Source: Oscillospiraceae bacterium
Lineage (GTDB): Bacteria > Bacillota > Clostridia > Christensenellales > Aristaeellaceae
Assembly: GCA_031269355.1 (NCBI GenBank)
Contig: JAISZG010000057.1
Coordinates: 1-46,095 of the forward strand
Direction: 5' to 3'
DNA length: 46,095 bases
The notes under the pieces were generated by a model, which ran no database searches, was not told where the DNA came from, and was given only the letters and a program-made list of their open reading frames with translations. Position numbers and translations under genes: made by a program. Of the stretch, positions 7,076 through 15,756 are shown one piece after another (the stretch's first letter is position 1; each line of letters opens with the position of its first letter).

Positions 7076-8248
7076 ATGCAGCGCAGAGAACGCCCCAATT
7101 CGAAGTCCTCCTATCATGTGCGCGGTGCGGCGCCGCCGCGCGTGCGCGTGAATCCGCGCAGGCGCGCACAGCTCGCGCTGCGCAGGATAATCGCGCTGGC
7201 CGTCGCTCTCGCGATACTTGTTCTTATTATATATGTATTCACATTGATACCGCGCGGTGGCGACGATGCGCTGCGGCTAGGCTTTCATCCCGGCGATCCC
7301 ATTCAGCCGTTTGGCAAGAGCCTGCTTTTTCTCAGCGACGGCGTATTGAATTGCGTCGGCGCGAACGGCGGGGTGCGCTGGCAGTTTCCGCTGGGGATTA
7401 GCTCCGGGTTCAACGCGTCTCAAAGCGGTATAGTCGCGTGGTCCGGCGAGCAGCTATATATATTGAACGCGTCCGGAGAAGCCGTGTACAACGACAGGAT
7501 GGCGGATACCGTTCAATTTGCGCGGATAGGCGCCGCATACATAGCGACGCTGATAGGCGAATCGTCCGGCCAGATTGTTCGAGTTACCGATCACGCGGGA
7601 AATCTGATAGAGGAAATAGACGACTTCTCAAGCATAACCGTTATCGATTGCGGCTTTTTCGACACTCAAGAGCTGCGGCTTTGGACACTTGGGATTGATC
7701 TTATGGGCTCTACCGTGACGACCGTATTAAACACCTACGATCCGCGAAGCCACTCGGCTACCGGAAACGCCGCGCTTTCGGATCAGTTGATATATAAAGT
7801 ATATACCCAGAACAAATGGTTGATGCTGGTAAGCAACGTAAGCGTTGCGGCGTATGATTACAACTGCATTCCCGTTTCCTCGCAAGCGCCTTCGATTATA
7901 TATGGCTGGCAGTTTGCGCGAACGCGCGTTATCCAAAACGAAACCCTAACGCTGCTGACCAAACCGCCTGCGGCTGACGGGTCCCGATCAATGCGCTCGC
8001 TGCGGCTTATAGGCAGAGGGGCGGATCAAATACTCCGCCTGCCCGCGCCGTGTTTCGACGCGCTGCTCGGCGGCAAGGCGGTATACGGTTTTTCCGCGAA
8101 CATGGTGTATTCGATGCGATACGGCCAAACGTCGTTCGCCTCGCACGAACTTCCGATTGCGATAGATCAGGTGCTCGATATACTGGACGACGATGTCGCC
8201 GTGCTCGCGTACGGCGCGGATGTGTTCTTATATAAGCTTCCGGATTAG
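7076..8248 (+). CDS. Membrane-anchored beta-propeller-like protein (resembles DUF5711)
   Basis: The ATG at 7076 lies nine bases after the dnaA stop and has no strong ribosome binding site, suggesting coupling to dnaA. The 390-residue product has an Arg-rich cytoplasmic start, one membrane segment (about residues 38-56, IIALAVALAILVLIIYVF) and a large outer domain made of repeated short beta-rich units such as GKSLLFLSDGVLNCVGANGG and WSGEQLYILNASGE. That is the pattern of the clostridial DUF5711 family, which I recall as single-TM propeller-like proteins often near cvpA; the assignment is from memory. Function unknown. The TAG stop coincides with the left end of a miniature inverted-repeat element. 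Confidence 0.8.
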   Translation: MQRRERPNSKSSYHVRGAAPPRVRVNPRRRAQLALRRIIALAVALAILVLIIYVFTLIPRGGDDALRLGFHPGDPIQPFGKSLLFLSDGVLNCVGANGGVRWQFPLGISSGFNASQSGIVAWSGEQLYILNASGEAVYNDRMADTVQFARIGAAYIATLIGESSGQIVRVTDHAGNLIEEIDDFSSITVIDCGFFDTQELRLWTLGIDLMGSTVTTVLNTYDPRSHSATGNAALSDQLIYKVYTQNKWLMLVSNVSVAAYDYNCIPVSSQAPSIIYGWQFARTRVIQNETLTLLTKPPAADGSRSMRSLRLIGRGADQILRLPAPCFDALLGGKAVYGFSANMVYSMRYGQTSFASHELPIAIDQVLDILDDDVAVLAYGADVFLYKLPD

Positions 8249-8408
8249 GGCGTGTTCGAAAAATATCTCAAGGCTGTATGTGCTGGATTTAATGAGGCGC
8301 AATAAGCCATGATGGAGGCGTAGCTCCGCGACATCTATCGAATGCGCGACGCCGCGATGGATAAAAAGACAGTGCATTCAGATCGAGAGATTTTTCGAAC
8401 ACGCCTAA
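8245..8408. mobile_element. Miniature inverted-repeat element (MITE), copy 1, complete
   Basis: It has no gene and is about 164 bp long. The left end TTAGGGCGTGTTCGAAAAAT and the right end, read in reverse (TTAGGCGTGTTCGAAAAATC), are inverted repeats differing by one base. A second copy begins at 45978 in the opposite orientation with at least 50 bp of near identity. The autonomous transposase is not in this window. The left end supplies the stop codon of the preceding gene. Confidence 0.85.
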
Positions 8409-8517
8409 TAAAGTAGTTGAAAAGAAATCGGCATCCAACTCGTTTATTGGTCGTAGGCTTGTATGGCGCGCGGCGGTCGGCGTTATGGATTATACAAATG
8501 AATCGCGCGTATAATTT

Positions 8518-8567
8518 TATACGGGGGCTCCGCGCCTGAACGAAGCGATACTTCGTCCCGCGCCCTG
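8518..8567 (+). repeat. Palindromic element, copy 8 (partly deleted)
   Basis: ATACGGGGGCTC, core CCTGAACGAAGCG, and the end TCGTCCCGCGCCCTG match the 57-bp element, with about 7 bp lost from hairpin 1. It lies between the MITE and the cvpA-family gene. Confidence 0.8.
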
Positions 8568-8634
8568 GGTGGGGGAGTCACCGCCCAATCAAAGCGTGGC
8601 CGCGCCCCGCATACGCGACGTGGAGGTGAACGGT

Positions 8635-9342
8635 TTGAATCTTGTGGATTATGCTGTGCTCGGAATCGTTATAATTAGTTTGCTTTTCGGGTTGTATAAA
8701 GGGTTTATCCGATCGGTGTTCGCGCTGCTTGGACTTTTCGCATCTATGTGGGCGGCATACGCGTTTGCGCCGCAAGTCGTCGCGTGGGTAAGCGGCAATG
8801 AGACGCTGCTCAGCACACTTATGTATTATACGGACGCGTCGCTTCGAATGGGCGATCTGCAAACGGCGCAGAGGATGGTATCGGCGCTGTCCCAGTCCGA
8901 GATAGTTAGCATTGTAGCGCAGGCAGATCTTCCCGCGCCGTTTGATATGCTGCTAGAATCAAATATGATAAATCAAATATATGCCGCGCTTCCGCAGGCT
9001 ACGGTTTCGGAATATCTAAACCAAACCGTAATTTCGGTGATAATCCATATAGTTTGTTATGTCGGAGTATTCTTTATCGCGTATGCGCTGATTACGCTGA
9101 TAATAAATCTTGTGCATTATATATTCCGCTTCCCGGTGCTTCGCAAATTCGACGTGCTGTTGGGCGGGGTGTTCGGTATCGCGAGGGGAGTGTTCCTTGT
9201 ATATATTTTATTCGCGCTGGTGCCGATATTTATGACGGTAGTTCCTTTCCCGCAGTTCGCGCAGGCGGTCGAGGAATCTCAGTTTGGGAACCTGCTGCTT
9301 CACAGCCGCGTAATTCAAACCATTATGCAGGGGCATCTATAG
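8635..9342 (+). CDS. CvpA family membrane protein
   Basis: The preferred start is the TTG at 8635, six bases after GGAGGTG (8622-8628), giving the family-typical beginning (M)NLVDYAVLGIVIISLLFGLY and 235 residues. The longer frame from 8569 would begin in sequence next to the palindromic element. The protein has about four membrane helices: residues 5-45, 115-150 and 165-200 are hydrophobic, and the central loop near 60-110 is amphipathic. GLYKGFIRSVFALLG is the family signature after helix 1. CvpA proteins are named after colicin V export in E. coli, but in Bacillota their role is unclear and may be envelope homeostasis. The position after the propeller protein is consistent with an envelope function. 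Confidence 0.88.
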   Translation: MNLVDYAVLGIVIISLLFGLYKGFIRSVFALLGLFASMWAAYAFAPQVVAWVSGNETLLSTLMYYTDASLRMGDLQTAQRMVSALSQSEIVSIVAQADLPAPFDMLLESNMINQIYAALPQATVSEYLNQTVISVIIHIVCYVGVFFIAYALITLIINLVHYIFRFPVLRKFDVLLGGVFGIARGVFLVYILFALVPIFMTVVPFPQFAQAVEESQFGNLLLHSRVIQTIMQGHL

Positions 9343-9363
9343 CGCGGCGAACTCCTAAAAGAA

Positions 9364-10782
9364 ATGGATTACATTATGAAATATGATCAATATGATGTTA
9401 TCATAATCGGAGCTGGGCCCGCCGGAATATTCACGGCGCTGGAGCTGACTGCGGCGAAGCCGGACGCGCGGGTGCTTATGGCGGATATAGGGCGATCCAT
9501 CGAGCGGCGCAGCTGCCCCGCGCGCACTACGGGGCGCTGCGTGCATTGCGTTCCGTGTTCGATAGTGCATGGATGGGCGGGAGCAGGCGCGTTTTCAGAT
9601 GGAAAGCTGTCGCTGTCAGACGAGGTTGGCGGACACATAACCGATTATATTTCGCACGCCGATGCGACGGCGCTGATACGGAGGGCGGACGATCTCTATT
9701 TGCGTTTTGGCGCGCCGAATATAGTCCACGGACTTAACACGTCGAAGGTGGATGAGATCGAATATGAAGCGAGCCGCCATAATATTAGGCTGATTCGCTG
9801 CCCCGTTCGCCACCTTGGAACCGAGAACGCCGCACGGGTTCTTGGCGCAATGCATACGGATTTAAAAGATAAAATTGAATTCGTCGAACATACTACGGCG
9901 CAGGATTTGCTTGTTGAAAACGGGCGTATCGCGGCGGTGTCGTTTCTGCTGCCGGACGAAACCGTGCGCACCGTTCGCGCGCCGTACGTGGTGGTCGCGC
10001 CGGGACGCGGCGGCGCAGCGTGGCTAACCAGGCAGATACAGCTGCTGGGGCTTTCGTGCAATAACAACGAGGTGGATATAGGGGTAAGGGTGGAAACGCC
10101 AAACGCCGTAATGGACGGGCTGACGAAGCATTTATATGAAGCCAAGCTTGTTTATTATTCCGACACGTATGAAAACAAGGTGCGTACATTTTGCATGAAC
10201 CCAGGCGGCGTGGTGTCGGAGGAGCATTACGAGGGCGGCATCGCCGTGGTAAACGGGCATAGCTACGCGGACGCCTCGCTGCGCACTGAGAATACTAACT
10301 TCGCGGTGCTGGTGTCCACAAGCTTCACGGAACCGTTCAACCAACCTATCGAGTACGGGCGATACATCGCGCAGCTAGCGAACATGCTTACCGGAGGGCC
10401 TATAATGGTTCAGCGGCTCGGGGATTTGCTTCGCGGCCGCAGAACGGACGCCGGTAGGCTTGAGAAATCCACTACGCGCCCGACGCTGCGCACTGCCGTT
10501 CCCGGCGACTTATCGTTCGCGCTGCCATCCCGCCACCTTACCTCTATTATCGAGGCGCTGCGCGCGTTTGATAAGCTCGCGCCGGGATTGTATAATCGCA
10601 ACACATTGCTTTACGGCGTGGAGGTAAAGTTCTATTCGTCGAAGGTGCGCGTGAACAATCGTTTTGAAACGGATATACAAGGCTTGTACGCGATCGGCGA
10701 CGGCGCAGGCATTACGCGCGGACTGATGCAGGCTTCGTGCACCGGACTTGCGGTAGGCAGGGATATCGCGAATTTATTATAA
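9364..10782 (+). CDS. FAD-dependent oxidoreductase (COG2509-like)
   Basis: The ATG at 9364 (or the in-frame ATG at 9376) has only a weak AAAAGAA site. The product has 472 residues. The N-terminus has the FAD-binding motif DVIIIGAGPAGIFTALEL. Further signatures are CVHCVPCSIVHGWAGAGAF followed by SDGKLSLS, VVVAPGRGGAAW, and the C-terminal FAD motif GLYAIGDGAGITRGLMQA. These fit the uncharacterised FAD dehydrogenase group COG2509. The Cys-x2-Cys-x2-Cys cluster may hold a metal or form a redox centre. The substrate is unknown. It lies 21 bases after the cvpA-family gene and probably shares its transcript, ending at the hairpin at 10800. Confidence 0.88.
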   Translation: MDYIMKYDQYDVIIIGAGPAGIFTALELTAAKPDARVLMADIGRSIERRSCPARTTGRCVHCVPCSIVHGWAGAGAFSDGKLSLSDEVGGHITDYISHADATALIRRADDLYLRFGAPNIVHGLNTSKVDEIEYEASRHNIRLIRCPVRHLGTENAARVLGAMHTDLKDKIEFVEHTTAQDLLVENGRIAAVSFLLPDETVRTVRAPYVVVAPGRGGAAWLTRQIQLLGLSCNNNEVDIGVRVETPNAVMDGLTKHLYEAKLVYYSDTYENKVRTFCMNPGGVVSEEHYEGGIAVVNGHSYADASLRTENTNFAVLVSTSFTEPFNQPIEYGRYIAQLANMLTGGPIMVQRLGDLLRGRRTDAGRLEKSTTRPTLRTAVPGDLSFALPSRHLTSIIEALRAFDKLAPGLYNRNTLLYGVEVKFYSSKVRVNNRFETDIQGLYAIGDGAGITRGLMQASCTGLAVGRDIANLL

Positions 10783-10799
10783 ATACATAAAGTTATGTG

Positions 10800-10846
10800 G
10801 CGACGCCATAACCGATCATGATAGTATTGATCGGTTATGGCGTCGC
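10800..10846. terminator. Long perfect hairpin between convergent genes
   Basis: A perfect 19-bp stem (10800-10818 with 10828-10846) has a 9-nt loop, lying between a plus-strand gene and a minus-strand gene that converge. It has no U-tract on either side, so it could work as a bidirectional transcript end or stabiliser rather than a classic terminator. Confidence 0.6.
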
Positions 10847-10873
10847 AAGTTTAGGCCTTTTATATTATAACGT

Positions 10874-11632
10874 TTATTCTCGCTGATCTTCGGGGGTTGA
10901 TTCAGTTTCCGATTCAGCAGTTGGAATATCTACCGCCATGCCGTCTCGCGCTTCACCTTCCGGCAGGGGGGTGTCGGTAGTCGCGTCGTCCGCAACGCCA
11001 AATATCGGGTGGGTAGCGCCCTCCGATTTGATGGCTTCCATGCGTCCGACGGAAACCTCGTAAGCGGTTTTTTCCACCGTCGTTCCGTCGCTCATCAGTT
11101 TCTGATATGGTCTGCTTTGCAGTCGCCCTTCGATAGATATCTGCTCGCCGACTATCATGCGGGACGCGTAGCGTGCGTTTCGGCCCCAAGCGATGCACGG
11201 TATGTAATCGCTTTTGCCATACGCGCGGTTGACCGCCAGCATTAAATCCGCAATTTCCCTGCCGAACGGGGTGGTGCGGTACGCTGGCGGTTTGCAAAGC
11301 GCGCCGGTCAGCGTAACCGTGTTTGGATTTAGCTCTTCCTGCGGCACCGCAAGCTGCTGCGCGAACGCGGTGATTAGCAGCCTGCCGACGCCGTTTATCA
11401 CTTTATTATAAGAACGCACTTGACCTTCCAAGCGCAGGCGCAACCCCGGCGTCGGATTCAAAGGCGTGAGCAAACGCTCCGACGCCGTGACCGGCAGCAG
11501 ATCGTTAACCCCGGACAGACGCGGCACCAATAACAAAAATTGATAAAACGCCTCGCCAAAGACCTCGTGGCTAAACTTTGGCAGATCGGACATCGCGCCG
11601 GTCAGACGAAGTATATTCACAGTGCGCTCCAT
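10874..11632 (-). CDS. Single-stranded DNA-binding protein-like, two OB folds
   Basis: The preferred start is the ATG at 11632, five bases from AGAGGTGG; a GTG three codons earlier (11641) overlaps that site. The product has 252 residues. It shows two SSB-like halves: VNILRLTGAMSDLPKFSHEV with FYQFLLLVPRLSGVNDLLPV, then NTVTLTGALCKPPAYRTTPF with IADLMLAVNRAYGKSDYIPC and GRLQSRPY. This matches the clostridial tandem-OB SSB paralogue, longer than the housekeeping SSB. The acidic C-terminal tail (about 50 residues) lacks the DDDIPF tip used by SSB to recruit partners. It should bind single-stranded DNA; its precise task is unknown. The deacetylase gene lies just upstream on the same strand. Confidence 0.88.
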   Translation of the reverse strand: MERTVNILRLTGAMSDLPKFSHEVFGEAFYQFLLLVPRLSGVNDLLPVTASERLLTPLNPTPGLRLRLEGQVRSYNKVINGVGRLLITAFAQQLAVPQEELNPNTVTLTGALCKPPAYRTTPFGREIADLMLAVNRAYGKSDYIPCIAWGRNARYASRMIVGEQISIEGRLQSRPYQKLMSDGTTVEKTAYEVSVGRMEAIKSEGATHPIFGVADDATTDTPLPEGEARDGMAVDIPTAESETESTPEDQRE

Positions 11633-11656
11633 AGGTTCCACCTCTTCATTGTCCGT

Positions 11657-12436
11657 CTACGCGGCGGGTTGCTGCGTGGCGGACGGTGCTTTGGGATGCT
11701 GCGTGCCCTGGTGATCGATGTACGTTTCGCCTTCAAGCAAAATCTCGGAAATAGGGATCAGCTTATACCCTTGGGCTGCATAGTAATCAAGAATCGCGGG
11801 CAGCGCGTCAAGAATATACTTTGAGTCGTTATGAAACAATACAATATCACCGGGCGAAACTTTCTTAGTGCATTGCTTGATCATCGACTGAATCCCAAGA
11901 TTTTTCCAATCCAGCGAGTCGACGTTCCACTGTATGCACTCGAAGCCTTCCTGCCTGGACGTAGCGACCACCGCGTCGTTATAATCCCCGTATGGCGCGC
12001 GGAAGAGCGTGGGGCGTTTGCCCGTCAGCGCTTCTATTCGATCCGCAACCACGCGCAATTCCTCGCGCATTTTCGCGTCCGATAGCTGCGTCATATGAGG
12101 ATGCGTCGTAGAGTGGCTTTCCACGTCGTGGCCGCGCCGCGAGATTTCCTGAACCAGCTCCGGATATTTCTCGACCCATATTCCAACCAGGAAGAACGTA
12201 GCCTTCACATCGTATTGGTCGAGCATATCAAGAAGCTTAACGGTATTCGCGTTGCCCCAGGCGGCGTCGAAGCTGATCGAAAGAACTTTATCCTGCCGCG
12301 CAACGTTATATACCGGAAGAACACGCTGCCGAGCGACAGCCATAACGTCGCCCCCCGGTTCCATCCATAGATAAACCGCAGACAGCGCGAGCAGGCACGC
12401 GAGTGCCGAGAAGCGCCGTAGAATCGAACCGATCAC
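11657..12436 (-). CDS. Polysaccharide deacetylase, PdaB-like
   Basis: The GTG at 12436 lies six bases after GGAGGTG; a GTG at 12445 overlaps the site itself. The product has 259 residues with an N-terminal membrane anchor or signal (about 8-25). The NodB-homology domain has motif 1 SFDAAWGN (Ala in place of the second Asp of the usual TFDDG, as in the PdaB group), the metal motif HSTTHPHM, motif 3 FRAPYGDYND, motif 4 QWNVDSLDW and motif 5 IVLFHND. Such enzymes remove acetyl groups from peptidoglycan sugars; PdaB itself is needed for spore integrity in Bacillus subtilis. The acidic residue change makes catalysis uncertain. It shares the operon with the SSB-like gene. Confidence 0.9.
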   Translation of the reverse strand: MIGSILRRFSALACLLALSAVYLWMEPGGDVMAVARQRVLPVYNVARQDKVLSISFDAAWGNANTVKLLDMLDQYDVKATFFLVGIWVEKYPELVQEISRRGHDVESHSTTHPHMTQLSDAKMREELRVVADRIEALTGKRPTLFRAPYGDYNDAVVATSRQEGFECIQWNVDSLDWKNLGIQSMIKQCTKKVSPGDIVLFHNDSKYILDALPAILDYYAAQGYKLIPISEILLEGETYIDHQGTQHPKAPSATQQPAA

Positions 12437-12780
12437 AGCGTTCACCTCCGTTTGGGATATGCGTATGCCATCCCTGCGAAGGCTAGAACCGCCGCGCGTC
12501 GGAATACCACAAGCGGGTTTTCGCGGCGTTTCGGCGTTCGTATAGTCTACCCCTCGATTTTGACGAGTAAACTTTTCTGAGGTTCCCGGTCGACCTCAAG
12601 CAAGTTCCTTATATAATTGCGCTTTTCTTCAATTTTTTATTCATCTTTTTTCATTTATGAATGATATTGCGCTTTTCATGCAAAATCGGACAATCAATAG
12701 GAGGAAGTATTTGGAAAATATTAAAGGCGCGCTGGCATGTATAATTTAGCTTTTTCCAGATATTTCCTATACGGAAAAAC
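12437..12780. other. Intergenic region with a candidate promoter and a 12-codon ORF
   Basis: A possible minus-strand promoter for the deacetylase is TTTACT (12566-12571) to TAGACT (12544-12549), 16 bp apart. On the plus strand, AGGAGG (near 12700) precedes TTG at 12711, opening MENIKGALACII with a stop at 12747-12749. The motif TTGCGCTTTTC occurs twice (near 12618 and 12667). I recognise no known RNA. Confidence 0.35.
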
Positions 12781-12805
12781 AAAACCGCCCATATTAAGGG
12801 CGGTT
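12770..12805 (-). terminator. Terminator of the TPM-domain gene
   Basis: AAACCGCCC (12781-12789) pairs with GGGCGGTTT (12797-12805). Read on the minus strand it is followed by a T-rich tract. It lies 59 bases after the stop codon. Confidence 0.8.
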
Positions 12806-12863
12806 TCCGCATAGGAAGTCGGTTGGATAATAATTCATAGAGATTGATAAAATTTTGGTTGCG

Positions 12864-13916
12864 TCAAAACTTTTTTCCGGAGCTGCGCCCAAATGATCCG
12901 CCGCCGCCCCGTGACGAACCACCAAAGCTGCGCCCGGAGCTGCCGCCGAAACCTCCGCCGCCGCCTCTTGGCGATCCGCCGAAGCCGCCGCTTTTGGGCG
13001 ACCCCCCAAAGCCACCAAATCCTCCTCCGCTATGCGGTGGGCGAGGCGCGGGGCGCGACGCGCTGCGAGTTCCCGGTCGCGGTCCGGGTCCCGGCCTCAC
13101 GCTAAACGGTGGGGGAGGCGGGCGGCGCACGACGTGCCTTCCCCAGCCCCATCCTCCGCCATAGCCCCATCCGCCCCAGAACGAGCGGCGCGGGCGCGTG
13201 GCGCCTATAACCGCGCCTCGGAATAGATTGACCACAATTGCGGCGATAATCAAGAATACAAGCAGAGTCAACAGAATCCCTCCTATAACAAAGCCGCTGA
13301 AGCCGACCGAACGGCTTTGGGATTGATTCGCCTGAAAAGGATTGTCGCCTTGCGCAGCTGGAGGCGAATCGTATTGAGAGGAACCTCCCAGCGAAGCGTC
13401 GTCGGATAGCGATACGCCGTACGTCTGCGCTACCGCTTCGCACAGCGCCACATAACAATTGCGCATGCCGGTGGAATAATCGCCTTCTATGAACGAGTCG
13501 AGCGCGGTATCCTCCGCGATATCGTCCACCTCGGTGGCGGTCAGCGAGTTCATCAAGCCGGAACCGATTCCGATTCTATATTCCCTGTCGGTAACCGCCA
13601 GCAGCCAGACAATCCCGTTATTCTCCCGCGCGTCTCCAATTCCCCATTGTGTGAATAGCTGCTCGATATAGTCGTCCATCAGCATGCCGTCAAGGCCTGC
13701 GACGACTACCGCCGATACTTGCGCGCCTTTCGCGCGCTGTTCCAGCAGCGCGCCGACGCGCTGCATTTCCATCGCGTCCTCGTCGCGGATTATCCCCGCG
13801 AAGTCGTTTACGTATATTTGATATTCCGCCGACGGTTCGGCCGGCGGCGCCGCTAGCGCGCAGACGCCCCAGCTCAGCGCCAATATGACGATCAGTCCCC
13901 AGAGCGCCTTCTTCAT
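12864..13916 (-). CDS. TPM-domain membrane protein (YgcG family)
   Basis: The ATG at 13916 follows AAAGGA. The 350-residue product has a signal peptide (MKKALWGLIVILALSWGVCA), then a TPM domain (about residues 30-170) with YVNDFAGIIRDEDAMEM and NNGIVWLLAVTDREYRIGIGSGL, one membrane helix (about 208-235, FVIGGILLTLLVFLIIAAIV) and a basic Arg/Pro region. The C-terminus (from about 290) is a Gly/Ser/Phe repeat (GGGGFGGSS type), as in many TPM proteins. Such domains have been linked to photosystem II repair in plants and to phosphatase activity; in bacteria the function is unclear. It lies next to a LemA-like gene, the usual partner. Confidence 0.9.
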   Translation of the reverse strand: MKKALWGLIVILALSWGVCALAAPPAEPSAEYQIYVNDFAGIIRDEDAMEMQRVGALLEQRAKGAQVSAVVVAGLDGMLMDDYIEQLFTQWGIGDARENNGIVWLLAVTDREYRIGIGSGLMNSLTATEVDDIAEDTALDSFIEGDYSTGMRNCYVALCEAVAQTYGVSLSDDASLGGSSQYDSPPAAQGDNPFQANQSQSRSVGFSGFVIGGILLTLLVFLIIAAIVVNLFRGAVIGATRPRRSFWGGWGYGGGWGWGRHVVRRPPPPPFSVRPGPGPRPGTRSASRPAPRPPHSGGGFGGFGGSPKSGGFGGSPRGGGGGFGGSSGRSFGGSSRGGGGSFGRSSGKKF

Positions 13917-13993
13917 TTCAGCTTTTCCTTTCTAAATCGACAAATATTATTGGAAAATATTATTGATATATATCAACAGATATCGACCAGGCG

Positions 13994-14575
13994 TTAATAT
14001 TTGATAATCGGGTAGTTGTATCCCCGGAGAAGCATGCGGGCTGGCAGCGAGTAATACAGCTTGGAGAAATCCTCCGCTGCGTCGTTATAGTTTTGCTTCT
14101 CTATCAGCTTCGGCGCTTCGTCCCGCCACGCGTTATACGCGGCGACCCGCGCGGTTTCCTCGCTTTTTCGCTCCGCGCTGTCTGCGGGCAGCGACGATAT
14201 CGCTTCCCGAAGCGCTGCGTCCATCGATTCCATAGCCTGATTCAATTCGCCCGCAGCGTCTATATATACCGACGCCGCCGCGCGTCCATGCGCCCCGACA
14301 GGCCGCGACGCGATCTGCTTCGCGTCGCTCTGCGCGGATTTGAGGGAATCGAGCGACTGTCCCTTTATGCCAATGCGGTTGGCTATCGTTAAATAATTGG
14401 AAGCTTTTGACGCCATAACTTCCACTCTGGCGCGCAGTGTTTCCAGCCGAGAGTATACAGATCCGGTCGCTGCGGACAGGGCGTTGCGGTTGCCCAGCGT
14501 TATGCCTGCAAATATCATCAAACACATCAACGCGACGGCAACCCAGACAGGCAAACGCCTCAACTTTTTCAGCAT
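13994..14575 (-). CDS. LemA-like membrane-anchored protein
   Basis: The ATG at 14575 lies about seven bases after AGGGGGTG; a TTG two codons earlier (14581) is less likely. The 193-residue product has one N-terminal membrane helix (VWVAVALMCLMIFAGITLG) and a helical outer domain. The terminal AYNAWRDEAPKLIEKQNYND and FSKLYYSLPARML resemble the closing helices of LemA proteins (VRDYNDAVRKFP-type). The match is distant, and LemA is assigned partly because the gene sits between TPM and TelA genes, where LemA is common. Function is unknown; a role in envelope stress is an inference. Confidence 0.7.
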   Translation of the reverse strand: MLKKLRRLPVWVAVALMCLMIFAGITLGNRNALSAATGSVYSRLETLRARVEVMASKASNYLTIANRIGIKGQSLDSLKSAQSDAKQIASRPVGAHGRAAASVYIDAAGELNQAMESMDAALREAISSLPADSAERKSEETARVAAYNAWRDEAPKLIEKQNYNDAAEDFSKLYYSLPARMLLRGYNYPIIKY

Positions 14576-14610
14576 CCCCAAACACCCCCTTCGTCATTCT
14601 GATACTAAAA

Positions 14611-15729
14611 TCAGCGGGCAGAGTCGCGCGCTTGCAGCAGCTTTTGCTTTAGCTGATCCTCCAGCTGAACGAGCTGCTTTTCGGCGGCCTGCCGCTTCGC
14701 GCGTCCGTCCGCCTGTATATTCGCGACCTCGCTAAGGCTGTCTATCAGCGCCTGGTTGGTTTCCACAAGCGTTTCGATATCTACGACGCCGCGCTGCGAT
14801 TCGCGCGCCGTTTCGATTGTGCCCTGCTTTAGCGCGGCGGCGTTCTCGCGAAGCATCTTGTTCGTGGCGTCCGTAACGTAGCGCTGTGCCTCCAGCGCGG
14901 CGCGGGAGTTCTCCAGCCCCAGCGCGAGCACCATTTGGCTTTTCCAAAGCGGCAGCGTATTTACCAGTGTCGAGTGAATCTTTTCCGCCATAAGTGCGTC
15001 GTTGTTTTGAACAAGCCGTATCTGCGGCGCCATCTGGATGCTTATCTGCCGCGTAAGCTCCAGATCGTACACCTTCTTTTCGAATCTGTCGATCGCGTTG
15101 TCAAGGTCGTTCGCGCGCTGCGCTTCGGAGGGGTCGCCGGATTCCTGCGCCTTCCTGCGAGCCTCCGGCAAATCGACAGCGCGGAGCGTATCCAGTTTAT
15201 CCCTTCCGGCTACGATGAAGAAGCACAGCTGCTTATAATATTCTACGTTCTCGTCGTAAAGCCTATCTAGCATGGCTATGTCGCGAAGCATCTGCAGGCG
15301 ATGGTCTTCCAGCGTGTCGGCCACCTTCCCGACGCTTATCTCAACCTTTTCGTACCGCGCTTTCAGCGATTGAATCTGGTTTGTAGCGCGATGGAAAATC
15401 CCCGCCAGCCCGCCGCGCGGTTTGGTATCCGGCGCGAAGCCCTGCAGCTGGCCGACCAGCTCGGTAAGCGTCTGCCCCACCACTCCGGCGTCCTTGTTGC
15501 GCACGTTCGCCAGCGCGGTGTCCGCGAACACAGTCAGCTTTTGCTGCGCCTGCGCTCCAAATTGAAGCACCTCGGCGGCGTTGCGCACGTCTATTTTTGC
15601 AGCGTACTCGCGCACCGTCTGCTGATCCTTGGGCGACAGCTTGGTTAGCGTCAGATCCTCCGGAGATTTAATCTCCAGCACGTCCGTGCTTTTGAGCGTA
15701 AGTTCGTTATCCGCCACGCTTTTTTCCAT
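14611..15729 (-). CDS. TelA family protein (toxic anion resistance-like)
   Basis: The ATG at 15729 follows GAAAGG closely. The product has 372 residues, is soluble and mostly alpha-helical. It carries the TelA hallmarks IDVRNAAEVLQFGAQAQQKL, the central ENVEYYKQLCFFIVAGRDKL and the late LWKSQMVLALGLENSRAALE with DATNKMLRENA. Family members (YaaN, TelA) were first linked to tellurite resistance and later to resistance to envelope-acting peptides. Their mechanism is not settled. The adjacent upstream gene is XpaC-like, repeating the xpaC-yaaN pairing of Bacillus subtilis. Confidence 0.93.
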   Translation of the reverse strand: MEKSVADNELTLKSTDVLEIKSPEDLTLTKLSPKDQQTVREYAAKIDVRNAAEVLQFGAQAQQKLTVFADTALANVRNKDAGVVGQTLTELVGQLQGFAPDTKPRGGLAGIFHRATNQIQSLKARYEKVEISVGKVADTLEDHRLQMLRDIAMLDRLYDENVEYYKQLCFFIVAGRDKLDTLRAVDLPEARRKAQESGDPSEAQRANDLDNAIDRFEKKVYDLELTRQISIQMAPQIRLVQNNDALMAEKIHSTLVNTLPLWKSQMVLALGLENSRAALEAQRYVTDATNKMLRENAAALKQGTIETARESQRGVVDIETLVETNQALIDSLSEVANIQADGRAKRQAAEKQLVQLEDQLKQKLLQARDSAR

Positions 15730-15756
15730 CCTTTCGTAATCGACTGCAATTAACTC

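Noticed and set aside
10800-10846. The 19-bp perfect hairpin as another MITE
   Set aside because: It has no relation to either repeat family and lies between convergent genes, so a transcript-end function is simpler.
12844-13164. Pro-rich plus-strand frame over the TPM gene
   Set aside because: It is the complement of the Gly-rich C-terminal coding tail and has no ribosome binding site.
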